From: Paraburkholderia sp. C35
GTDB lineage: Bacteria; Pseudomonadota; Gammaproteobacteria; Burkholderiales; Burkholderiaceae
Assembly (NCBI RefSeq): GCF_003121405.1
Contig: NZ_QBUY01000035.1
Span: forward strand, 1 to 64,000
Length of the DNA: 64,000 nucleotides
Direction of reading: 5' to 3'
Of this stretch, positions 34,544-42,330 are shown in pieces (position 1 is the first letter of the stretch; every line of letters starts with the position of its first letter). The position numbers were made by a program, and so were the translations under genes. A model generated the notes under the pieces. The model was not told where the DNA came from, did not search any database, and worked only from the letters and a program-made list of their open reading frames with translations.

Positions 34544-35599
34544 ATGACCACTCCCGCAGATACTTCGCCCGCTTCACCCATCAGCACAGATGTGCTGATC
34601 ATCGGCGCGGGACCGGTGGGACTCTTCGCCGCATTCGAGGCAGGCGTGATTGGCCTGTCGAGTCATATCGTCGATAACATCGAGCGCGTGGGCGGCCAGT
34701 GCATCGAGCTGTATCCCGACAAGCCGATCTACGACATTCCCGCGCTGCCCGTGTGCACCGCGCGCGAACTGGTCGACCGGCTGCTGGAACAGTGCCGCCC
34801 TTTCGAACCGCCGATCCATCTCGGACATCGCGTCGAAACAGTCGAGCGGCAGGAAAACGGTCGCTGGCTCGCACGCACGGATAAAGGACTGACCTTCGAT
34901 GCAGCCGCCATTCTCATCGCAGCAGGCAACGGTTCATTCGTGCCACAGCGTTTGCCGCTCGAAGAAGCCGTGCAACTGGAAGGCCGTCATGTTCACTACA
35001 GCGTGCCCAACGTCGACGCTTTCGCCGGCAAGAACGTGATCGTGGCAGGCGGCGGAGACTCCGCGCTCGACTGGGCGTTGGCGCTGCGCACGGTCGCCCG
35101 GCACGTCACGCTCGTGCATCGGCGCAACGGCTTTAGCGCAACGGATTCGAGCGTGGCCAGCATGCGCCGCGCGGTCGAAGCAGGCGAAATGGATTTCGTG
35201 GTCGGCTCGATCGCGAGCCTGAGTGCACCCAACGGGCAACTCGAATCCGTCGAGATCCGGCACGCCGAAGGTTCCTCGCCACTCGCAGCCGATTATCTGC
35301 TGGTGCTGTTCGGCCTCGTAGCCGATCTCGGACCGATCGCGCACTGGGGCTTCGAAGTGCAAGGCGGGCGCATCAAGGTCGACACGTCGAACTACGAAAG
35401 CACCTGCCCAGGCATCTTCGCGGCAGGCGATATCGCCGGTTATCCGAACAAGCAGAAGCTGATTCTTTCCGGCTTTCACGAGGCTTCGCTCGCGCTTCGG
35501 AAGGCCTATACCTATGCGTTTCCCGAGAAAAAACGCGTGCACGTTCATTCGAGTTACGACGCGAAGCTGGCCGAGCGCGTCGCGGCTTCTCACGCGTAA
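34544..35599 (+). CDS. Ferredoxin--NADP(+) reductase, thioredoxin-reductase type
   Basis: 351 residues. FAD-binding motif VLIIGAGPVGLFAAFEAG, then GGQCIELYPDKPIYDIPA (typical of the YumC/TrxR-like ferredoxin reductases), the NADP-binding motif VIVAGGGDSALDWALAL with VTLVHRRNGF, and the final FAD contact PGIFAAGDIAGYPNKQKLI. The redox-active CxxC of thioredoxin reductases is absent, as expected for this family. It moves electrons between NADPH and ferredoxin in the cytosol. The ATG chosen has AAGGA seven bases upstream; the upstream in-frame ATG gives a leader without conserved features. The glycosidase gene upstream is divergent and unrelated in function. Confidence 0.9.
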   Translation: MTTPADTSPASPISTDVLIIGAGPVGLFAAFEAGVIGLSSHIVDNIERVGGQCIELYPDKPIYDIPALPVCTARELVDRLLEQCRPFEPPIHLGHRVETVERQENGRWLARTDKGLTFDAAAILIAAGNGSFVPQRLPLEEAVQLEGRHVHYSVPNVDAFAGKNVIVAGGGDSALDWALALRTVARHVTLVHRRNGFSATDSSVASMRRAVEAGEMDFVVGSIASLSAPNGQLESVEIRHAEGSSPLAADYLLVLFGLVADLGPIAHWGFEVQGGRIKVDTSNYESTCPGIFAAGDIAGYPNKQKLILSGFHEASLALRKAYTYAFPEKKRVHVHSSYDAKLAERVAASHA

Positions 35600-35656
35600 C
35601 GGCTGCGCAGCGCGCTTCGTGTATAAAGGAGAAAGCCAGACTCCACGGAGCCGCCT

Positions 35657-36922
35657 GTGTCCGATACGCCGCCGACAAGCACCCATACCGATAACGAAGA
35701 CCTGCAAGCATCCACGTGGCGCCGCCTGACGCCGTGGGCCATCGGCGCGGCGATCGTCGTGGTGCTCGTCGTTCTGTTCACCGTGTTCAGCACGGGCCGC
35801 AAAAGCCCGGACGAACGCGCGCTTGCCGAACTCGGATTCATCAAGGCCACCTGCAGCGAAAGCGACGGTTCGGCTGCACCCGCCGATACCGCGTGCCTGT
35901 CCTTGCGCGCGAAACCCACGCTGTCGGCCTCTGAAGTCGCGGCGGCCATTCCGCATCTGAAAGACTCCGATCGCAAGATCGAACTGAATCTCGCCAACAC
36001 GCAGATCGACAATCTCGATGCACTGAAAGATCTCGACAGCCTGGATGCACTCGACCTGACAGGCACGCCAGTCTGGAACATCGACGCGCTCAAGGACATG
36101 CACTCGCTCAGGCGCCTCGTGCTCCATCGCACGGAAGTCGAAAATATCGACGCGCTGAAGGGATTGACCGGCCTGCAATCGCTGAACCTCTGGGATACGC
36201 GTGTTTCCAATCTCGACGTACTAAAAAATCTCACCGATCTCCGGCAACTCGATCTGCGCGACACGCAGGTGCGCGATCTCGATCCGATTGAAGATCTGCC
36301 GCATCTCGACACGTTGAAACTCGGCGGCGCGCGCAACGTGCGCAATATCGATGCGCTCAGTCAGCTCACTTCGCTCAAGACGCTCGACCTCAACGAAACG
36401 CAGGTCGACAGCATCGGCGCACTGAAAACGCTGCGCGACATGCAGGCGCTGTATCTCGCGAACACGCCGCTGCGCGACATCGATGTGATCAGCAATATGA
36501 CCGCGCTGAAGACGCTCGTACTCGACGGCTCCAAGGTCGACGATATCGATGCGCTGCGTGGCGCGAGCCAGCTCGACACGCTCGTGCTCGCGCGCACGCA
36601 GGTCACGAACATCGATGCACTGAAGAACCTTGCCGCACTGCAACGCCTGAATCTCGCCGACACCCGCGTCGACAACATCGACGCCTTGGGCAATCTGAAG
36701 AACCTGCGCATGCTCAACCTTTTCCGCACGAGAGTTCGCAACATCGACGCGCTGAAGGGTTTGACGAATTTACAGGAGTTGTACCTTGCAAACACGCCCG
36801 TCGAAGACGTGGACGTGCTGAAGGGATTGACGGGTTTACGCGAGCTCGTGCTGTACGGCACCAAAGCACGCAACGTCGACGATCTCAAGGCTGCGCTGCC
36901 AAAAACGCGCGTCGTCTGGTGA
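35657..36922 (+). CDS. Membrane-anchored internalin-like leucine-rich repeat protein
   Basis: 421 residues. One membrane helix at about 26-44 (PWAIGAAIVVVLVVLFTVF) with a short cytosolic N-terminus, a 60-residue extracytoplasmic stretch with two Cys, then 14 consecutive leucine-rich repeats of 22 residues (one of 23) with the consensus L-x-L-x-x-T-x-V-x-N-I-D-A-L-K-x-L-x-x-L-x-x. Examples are LNLADTRVDNIDALGNLKN and LVLARTQVTNIDALKN. The 22-residue period is that of Listeria internalins. A binding role in the periplasm is expected, partner unknown. GTG start with GGAG upstream. No cleavage site is clear, so it is probably anchored in the inner membrane. Confidence 0.85.
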   Translation: MSDTPPTSTHTDNEDLQASTWRRLTPWAIGAAIVVVLVVLFTVFSTGRKSPDERALAELGFIKATCSESDGSAAPADTACLSLRAKPTLSASEVAAAIPHLKDSDRKIELNLANTQIDNLDALKDLDSLDALDLTGTPVWNIDALKDMHSLRRLVLHRTEVENIDALKGLTGLQSLNLWDTRVSNLDVLKNLTDLRQLDLRDTQVRDLDPIEDLPHLDTLKLGGARNVRNIDALSQLTSLKTLDLNETQVDSIGALKTLRDMQALYLANTPLRDIDVISNMTALKTLVLDGSKVDDIDALRGASQLDTLVLARTQVTNIDALKNLAALQRLNLADTRVDNIDALGNLKNLRMLNLFRTRVRNIDALKGLTNLQELYLANTPVEDVDVLKGLTGLRELVLYGTKARNVDDLKAALPKTRVVW

Positions 36923-37068
36923 GCATTCGACATTTTTGCAACAGGTGCGGAAGGTCACACAGTAGCAGCCTGGTTTTTGTTAGTCTTAATCCGACAGCGC
37001 GCGTTTCTATACGGGCGCGCACTGGCAAAGAAATTCGACCAGGTGTCTGAGTACCGGAGGGTACGCAC

Positions 37069-37344
37069 ATGCTTAACTGGCTTGCAAATCTCATTTCCCA
37101 TCACGCCCCGACTCCCGAAAAACAGGCCGAGCGTGCCTTGAGCGAACTTCGAATGGGTCTCTTCCAGGCGGAGCAACGGGTTCTCGATGCACAGTTGCAG
37201 GCCGACTATTACCGATCCCGCATCGCGTTCTGCGAACAGGTTGCAAAAACGGGCATCGAGCAGGTATCGGACCGCCGCAAACTCCCGCAAGATCTCAGCC
37301 TCGACAACGCACGGCCAAGCCTCAAGCTGACTGCCGCGCAATGA
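37069..37344 (+). CDS. Hypothetical protein, 91 residues, probable coiled coil
   Basis: A short protein with an N-terminal amphipathic segment MLNWLANLISHHA followed by a helix with heptad character (PEKQAERALSELRMGLFQAE, then RVLDAQLQADYYRSRIAF). The C-terminus is variable. The strong ribosome site CGGAGGG precedes the ATG by eight bases. No family or function is known to me; small proteins of this kind recur in Burkholderia genomes. It is followed by a convergent cupin gene. Confidence 0.65.
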   Translation: MLNWLANLISHHAPTPEKQAERALSELRMGLFQAEQRVLDAQLQADYYRSRIAFCEQVAKTGIEQVSDRRKLPQDLSLDNARPSLKLTAAQ

Positions 37345-37370
37345 AGCGCGATAGCGTGCAATAAGCCGCC

Positions 37371-37823
37371 TCAATACGGCGTGCCGTCCTTGTGCAGGAA
37401 ACGGCCGTCCGTGCTCGGACTCATCATGTCGACGTCGGAGCAGGTGGTGACATCCGTCGGTGAACGCGATCCGGCTTCGAGGTAGACAGCCGTCGCGTTC
37501 GAGCGGTTGATCAGGTGATGGCCGTTACCCGAGTTCTTGGGAAACGCCGCGCAGTCGCCTGCGCGCAGCAGGGTTTCGCCACCGTCTTCGATCAGCGTGA
37601 GCTCGCCTTCGAGCACGTAGACGAACTCGTCCTCTTCCGAATGCCAATGTCGCTGGCTCGACCAGTTGCCCGGCGGCAGGCGCATCAGATTCACGCCGAA
37701 ATCGATCAGCCCGCCCGCGTCCCCGAGCCGCTGGCGAATGCGTTCGGCGCTCTTTGCTGCAAAGGGCGGCGGATAACCCGTGCCCTGAAGCTCAGGCACG
37801 TCGGCAAGGTCGATTTTTGGCAT
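37371..37823 (-). CDS. Cupin-domain protein
   Basis: 150 residues, single cupin domain. The metal site pattern appears as QRHWHSEEDEFVYVLEGELT (motif 1, with two His and a Glu) and later FPKNSGNGHHLINRS (motif 2, with His). The N-terminus MPKIDLADVPELQGTGYP is typical of small cupins annotated as sugar- or auxin-binding-like proteins. Enzymatic role unknown. The ATG has GGGAG seven bases upstream; the longer frame has no matching features. It points away from the DHA2 transporter gene, so a shared promoter region is possible. Confidence 0.85.
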   Translation of the reverse strand: MPKIDLADVPELQGTGYPPPFAAKSAERIRQRLGDAGGLIDFGVNLMRLPPGNWSSQRHWHSEEDEFVYVLEGELTLIEDGGETLLRAGDCAAFPKNSGNGHHLINRSNATAVYLEAGSRSPTDVTTCSDVDMMSPSTDGRFLHKDGTPY

Positions 37824-38034
37824 GCGAAACTCCCGCGCTCGATGAAGACCGCCCATTCAACCACGATCCCGCCCGTGGCGGTCGCATCATTCGATCGAAG
37901 CTGACCTGCGTTGCCCGGCTCTTTTGCAGAACGGCCGCAGTCATCGTACGATCGCGTACCGCCGTGCGCGTACTGCCGTCCTGTTTGCGCCGCACCTGTC
38001 ATGCCGCCTTTGCCATGTACCCGCCATTCCACTC

Positions 38035-39450
38035 ATGAAAGACTCGTCATCACACGCAGGTTCACTCGGGCCGCTGCCTTACGTCGTCGCCGCGACCTTC
38101 TTCATGGAGTATCTCGACACCACCATCATCGCGACGGCGCTGCCGCAGATGGCGCACTCGTTCGGCACGAGTCCAAATGCGCTGAGCCTCGGCATGAGCG
38201 CCTACATGATCGCGCTGGCCATCTTCATTCCCGCGAGCGGCTGGGTCGCGGACCGCTTCGGCTCGCGCAGCGTGTTCTTCTCGGCCATCGTCACGTTCAC
38301 GCTCGCGTCGCTGCTATGCGGCATTTCACAGAACACGGTCGAATTTACCGCTGCGCGCGTGCTGCAAGGCATCGGCGGCGCGCTGATGGTGCCGGTGGGA
38401 CGGCTGACCGTGGTGCGCAGCATCGACCGCAAGCAGCTGATGCAGGCGATTTCGACCATCACATGGCCCGGCATCGTCGCGCCCGTGGTCGGGCCGCCCA
38501 TCGGCGGCTTTATCACCACGTACGCATCGTGGCGCTGGATCTTCCTGCTCAATCTGCCCGTCTGTCTCGTCGTGCTGGTGGCCGTGCTCAAGTGGGTGCC
38601 TAACCTGCGCAGCGACGAACGCCGTCCGTTCGATGCACTCGGCCTCGTGCTGAGCGGCCTGACCTTGACGGCCATCCTGTATGGCGCGGACGTGGCCAGC
38701 CAGCCGGACATGAATCCTCTGATCGGGCTTGGCATCATCGCGCTCGGTCTTGCTATCGGTGTGGTCGCGTTCCATCAGGCGCGCCGCCGCCCGCATCCGT
38801 TGATCGACGTCACCACGCTGCGCATTCCAACTTTTTCCGTGACCGTCGTCACGGGGACGCTGACGCGCATCGGCATCGGCGCCGTGCCGTATTTATTGCC
38901 GCTGTTGTTCCAGATCGGCTTCGGCTTGACGGCGTTTAAATCGGGCTTGCTGCTACTGGTGAGCGCCACCGGCAACCTCGGCATGAAGGCGCTGACCACG
39001 CTGATCCTGCAACGGTACGGCTTCCGGCGCGTGGCGATAACGGGCAGCGCGGTGGCGGGTGTGTTCACGATCGTCTGCGGCACGCTGACGCCCACGTCGC
39101 CGCTCGCGTGGGTGCTGGTGGTCGTGTTCATCTACGGGCTGGCGCGCTCGCTGCAATTCTCGACGCTGGCGACGCTCGCCTACGCCGATGTCCCCAAGGA
39201 ACAGACCAGCGCGGCCAACACGCTATGGAACGCGGCAGCGCAGATGAGCATCGGCCTCGGCATCGCGTTCGGCGCCCTGGCTTTGCGCGCGGCGGCGTCG
39301 ATCAACGGCACGGGACACGCGCAGCCATTCACACTCGATGATTTCCGCTTCGCGTTTTTATGCGCGGGCGCGCTAACTATTGCATCGGTGTATGGCTATG
39401 TAAAACTCGCTCACGATGCCGGCAACAGACTGCGTGCAACGTCGCGTTAG
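38035..39450 (+). CDS. MFS drug-efflux-type transporter, DHA2 family
   Basis: 471 residues with 14 predicted membrane helices. Family signatures are visible: EYLDTTIIATALPQMAHSFG in helix 1, GWVADRFGSRSVF (motif A), RVLQGIGGALMVPVGR (motif B region) and GPPIGGFITTYASWRWIF (motif C). This matches EmrB/QacA-like proton antiporters. Substrate is not readable. No membrane-fusion partner gene is adjacent. The ATG chosen starts the transporter; the frame continues upstream without features. It lies downstream of the divergent cupin gene. Confidence 0.9.
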   Translation: MKDSSSHAGSLGPLPYVVAATFFMEYLDTTIIATALPQMAHSFGTSPNALSLGMSAYMIALAIFIPASGWVADRFGSRSVFFSAIVTFTLASLLCGISQNTVEFTAARVLQGIGGALMVPVGRLTVVRSIDRKQLMQAISTITWPGIVAPVVGPPIGGFITTYASWRWIFLLNLPVCLVVLVAVLKWVPNLRSDERRPFDALGLVLSGLTLTAILYGADVASQPDMNPLIGLGIIALGLAIGVVAFHQARRRPHPLIDVTTLRIPTFSVTVVTGTLTRIGIGAVPYLLPLLFQIGFGLTAFKSGLLLLVSATGNLGMKALTTLILQRYGFRRVAITGSAVAGVFTIVCGTLTPTSPLAWVLVVVFIYGLARSLQFSTLATLAYADVPKEQTSAANTLWNAAAQMSIGLGIAFGALALRAAASINGTGHAQPFTLDDFRFAFLCAGALTIASVYGYVKLAHDAGNRLRATSR

Positions 39451-39510
39451 AGATATGCTTCAGTTTCATGACACACCGCGCATAAAGCGCGTTTTTATGC
39501 TCAAGCTTGA

Positions 39511-39783
39511 ATGGCGAACGCCGATATCCGGTTCATGAAAGCAAATGAACTTGACAGGTTGACACCCGACGATCCCATGTGGCGCGTCGCTCAGGCGGTC
39601 GAAGGTAGCGTGCGTGCGATTCGCAAGGCATGCGGGAAACTGAATCCGGAAGATTGCACGCCGGGCACGATGGAATACGAAGTCGTCACGATGGAGTTTC
39701 TCGACGACTGTATCCGCTCGCTGGGCGGCGATCCCGATGCGGTCGACGACGAAGACAGCTTCGGTATCGGCGCCACAGGTTGA
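39511..39783 (+). CDS. Hypothetical protein, 90 residues
   Basis: A small acidic protein with a helical core (WRVAQAVEGSVRAIRKACGK, then MEYEVVTMEFLDDCIRSLGG) and an acidic C-terminus DAVDDEDSFGIGA. No signal peptide, no membrane segment, and no family that I recognise. An internal ATG eight codons later is another possible start; neither has a strong ribosome site. It sits between the transporter and a small membrane protein gene on the same strand. Confidence 0.6.
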   Translation: MANADIRFMKANELDRLTPDDPMWRVAQAVEGSVRAIRKACGKLNPEDCTPGTMEYEVVTMEFLDDCIRSLGGDPDAVDDEDSFGIGATG

Positions 39784-39885
39784 AAGCATCAGAAAGAATT
39801 TCGCCGACGCATTAATAGTGCCAATATATGTCCTTGGGTCGCGCGCACGGCGCGGCGTTGCCGCCTGGCAGACCAAGGAGATGAC

Positions 39886-40053
39886 GTGAAGAAACGCGTG
39901 GTTTCGCTGACGGCCGAGATCATCTGGCTCGTGTGTTTTCTCGTGCTGGTCGCGTTCGCGCCGACGTTTTTCGCCAAGGTGCTGTTGCTGGCCATCTGCG
40001 CGCTGCTGGTCTGGCTCTATGCACCGTCGGGATCGGATAGCAAGGACGGCTAG
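39886..40053 (+). CDS. 55-residue membrane protein
   Basis: A GTG-initiated frame with AAGGAG six bases upstream encodes a 55-residue protein. It has a basic start (KKRVVSLTAEI) and one or two hydrophobic helices covering residues 11-46 (IIWLVCFLVLVAFAPTFFAK, then VLLLAICALLVWLY), with a short polar tail GSDSKDG. The overlapping ATG at 39881 reads ATG ACG TGA and gives only two codons, so the GTG is the real start. Function unknown; the strong ribosome site and clean hydrophobic pattern support a real gene. Confidence 0.6.
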   Translation: MKKRVVSLTAEIIWLVCFLVLVAFAPTFFAKVLLLAICALLVWLYAPSGSDSKDG

Positions 40054-40282
40054 TCCTGCGCCGGTGACCCGCTGCCGCCATCACCCGAATGTTTCGGCAC
40101 GTCAGTATCGGCAGGTGCAGCCGATGTCACATCGAACGCCGCACACCTCGATCCCCCCCGCATCGGGGAGTCGTCATCGCTTATCCCGCAATTACGCTTC
40201 AGGCAGTGTGGCGCGCGCGTTCTCTGCACGTCACACATCTACCAATACGCGACTCAGAGCGCGAACCCTGGAGACACTCCTC

Positions 40283-42169
40283 ATGAAAGCGCCCACCATC
40301 GACGCGCCCGGTCAGGTCACGACCTACCGTGACACGCGCATCCCCACGTGGATCACCCATACGGAGCGCCGCGCCGACGGCAGCCTGTTGCTGTGGTCCC
40401 CGGCGGCGCCTGCCGTCACGCAGAACGGTTTCGTCGATTTCCTGCCGCATTGGGCGCGCCTGCGCGGCGATGCACCTGCGTTCAGCCAACGCCAGCCCTC
40501 GGGCGGCTGGCGCACGGTCAGCTGGAACGCGCTGTGGGAAAGCGTCAAGGCCGTCGCGGCAGCACTGCTCGACCTGGACCTGAGTCCCGGCAAGCCAATC
40601 ATGGTGCTGTCCGGCAATTCCATCGAACAGGCCATCCTGCTGCTCGCCGCCGAATACGTCGGCATTCCGACGGCGCCTGTGTCGCCCGCCTGGTCTACCG
40701 TCAGCCAGGATTTTTCCCGCCTGAAAAGCATCGCGGCGCTTCTCGAACCGGCCGCGATCTTCGTGCAGGAGCGGCAACCGTTCGAGCGCGCGCTCGCCGC
40801 GCTCTCCACTTCCGACGTGCAGCGGCTGCCCATCCTCGCTGTCTCGGGCGCTTCGGAAGCGCGCTGCGCATGGGACTCGCTCATTAGCGTGGAACTGACG
40901 CCGTCCCGCATCGCAGCGCTCGCCTCCGCGCGCGCCGCGATCCAGCCCGCCGATATATTGCGCATCCTGTTCACATCAGGATCGACGGGGACGCCGAAAG
41001 GTGTTCCCGCAACCTACGCGATGCTGAAGGCGTCGATGGCCGGTTTCGCGCATGTGTTCGGCGCGCTGGCCGAGCCGCAGCCCGTGTTCCTCGACTGGAT
41101 GCCCTGGCATCACACGATGGGCGGCATCTTCGCGTTAGGTCGGATGATGGCGACCGGCGCGAGTTTTTACATTGATGACGGCAAGCCGCTGCCGGGCCAG
41201 TTCGAACGGACCTTGCGCAACCTGCGCGACATTTCCCCGACCATTTTCAGCAGCGCCCCGTCCGCGCTGACGATGCTCGCCAGCGAGCTCGAACGCGATC
41301 CCGAACTCGCCGCCAGACTGTTCGAGCGGCTCGTCAGTTTCGGCTACGGCGGCGCGAGCCTGCCGAAAGACGCATGGGCGCGGATCCAGCGCGTCGCCGA
41401 ACGGACCATCGGCGAGCGGATCGGCTTCTGTACGTCGCTGGGCGCGACCGAAACGAACGGCACGGGCACCTATTTCGGCTGGCCGTCGGACGATCTGGGT
41501 ACGATCGGCGTACCCGCGCCCGGCGTGCAGATCAAGCTGCTTCCGCTGGCGGGCGGCGATGACCGCTACGAAATCTGCATGCGAGGCCCGGCCATATTCG
41601 GCGGCTACTTCAAGCGGCCCGACCTGACCGCACAAGCTTTCGACGACGAAGGCTATCTGCGTCTGGGCGACGCCGTGCGTCTCGTCGATCCCGCCGATCC
41701 CACGCGCGGCCTGCGTTTCGCCGGACGCGTCGTCGAAGATTTCAAGCTCACCAACGGCACGTGGGTGCGCACAGGCGCCGTGCGGCTCGCGCTGATCGCC
41801 CAGTGCAGCCCGCTCGTCACGGATGCCGTGATCTGCGGCCACGATCACGACTACGTCGCGGCTCTTGCCTGGCCGAACATCGCGGCCTGCAGGCAACTGT
41901 CACCCGAGCTTGTCACGCTCGATGCGGCGGCGCTGGTGCGGCATCCCGTTGTCGTCTCGGCATTGCGCGAACGGCTGCGCGCGCAACCTGCAACCGGCGC
42001 CAGCACGACGGTCAAACGCATCATGCTGATGGCCGAGCCGCCCTCCGTCGACGCCAATGAAATCGCCGACAAAGGCTACGTCAATCAGGCTGCCTGCCGT
42101 GCGCGCCGCGCTCATCTGATCGACGAACTCTACCGGGCGATCCCGGCAGAACACGTCGGCTGTATGTGA
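40283..42169 (+). CDS. AMP-dependent acyl-CoA synthetase, feruloyl-CoA synthase-like
   Basis: 628 residues, ANL superfamily. The AMP-binding P-loop is ILFTSGSTGTPKG, preceded by VLSGNSIEQAILLLAAEYVG; further motifs are VFLDWMPWHHTMGG, SFGYGGASLPKDAW, GATETNGTGTYFGW and LRLGDAVRLVD. These match proteins annotated as feruloyl-CoA synthases, which activate hydroxycinnamic or other carboxylic acids with ATP and CoA. The C-terminal part (about 490-628) has an unusual RVVEDFKLTNGTWV in place of the common GR-x-KD-x-I, as in this subfamily. No hydratase-lyase or aldehyde dehydrogenase gene is adjacent, so ferulate as substrate is not proven. ATG with GGAG upstream. A large LuxR regulator gene follows. 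Confidence 0.85.
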   Translation: MKAPTIDAPGQVTTYRDTRIPTWITHTERRADGSLLLWSPAAPAVTQNGFVDFLPHWARLRGDAPAFSQRQPSGGWRTVSWNALWESVKAVAAALLDLDLSPGKPIMVLSGNSIEQAILLLAAEYVGIPTAPVSPAWSTVSQDFSRLKSIAALLEPAAIFVQERQPFERALAALSTSDVQRLPILAVSGASEARCAWDSLISVELTPSRIAALASARAAIQPADILRILFTSGSTGTPKGVPATYAMLKASMAGFAHVFGALAEPQPVFLDWMPWHHTMGGIFALGRMMATGASFYIDDGKPLPGQFERTLRNLRDISPTIFSSAPSALTMLASELERDPELAARLFERLVSFGYGGASLPKDAWARIQRVAERTIGERIGFCTSLGATETNGTGTYFGWPSDDLGTIGVPAPGVQIKLLPLAGGDDRYEICMRGPAIFGGYFKRPDLTAQAFDDEGYLRLGDAVRLVDPADPTRGLRFAGRVVEDFKLTNGTWVRTGAVRLALIAQCSPLVTDAVICGHDHDYVAALAWPNIAACRQLSPELVTLDAAALVRHPVVVSALRERLRAQPATGASTTVKRIMLMAEPPSVDANEIADKGYVNQAACRARRAHLIDELYRAIPAEHVGCM

Positions 42170-42330
42170 AGCCAGGTCGCAGTCTGCCCGTGTGGTCCAC
42201 GTCAACGATGTGGTTCACAGATGCACAGTAGACCTGAATGCCGCCGTACAATGTCTGTGCGTCGGCATGACGGCTAGCCTCATACCGACGCACCCCGGCG
42301 TCTATCAAGACTTACTCTATTTCGCGCCGT

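Noticed and set aside
40158..40166. Run of C residues near 40158 as a phase-variable tract
   Set aside because: The run is short and lies upstream of the ligase start without evidence of a frame change.
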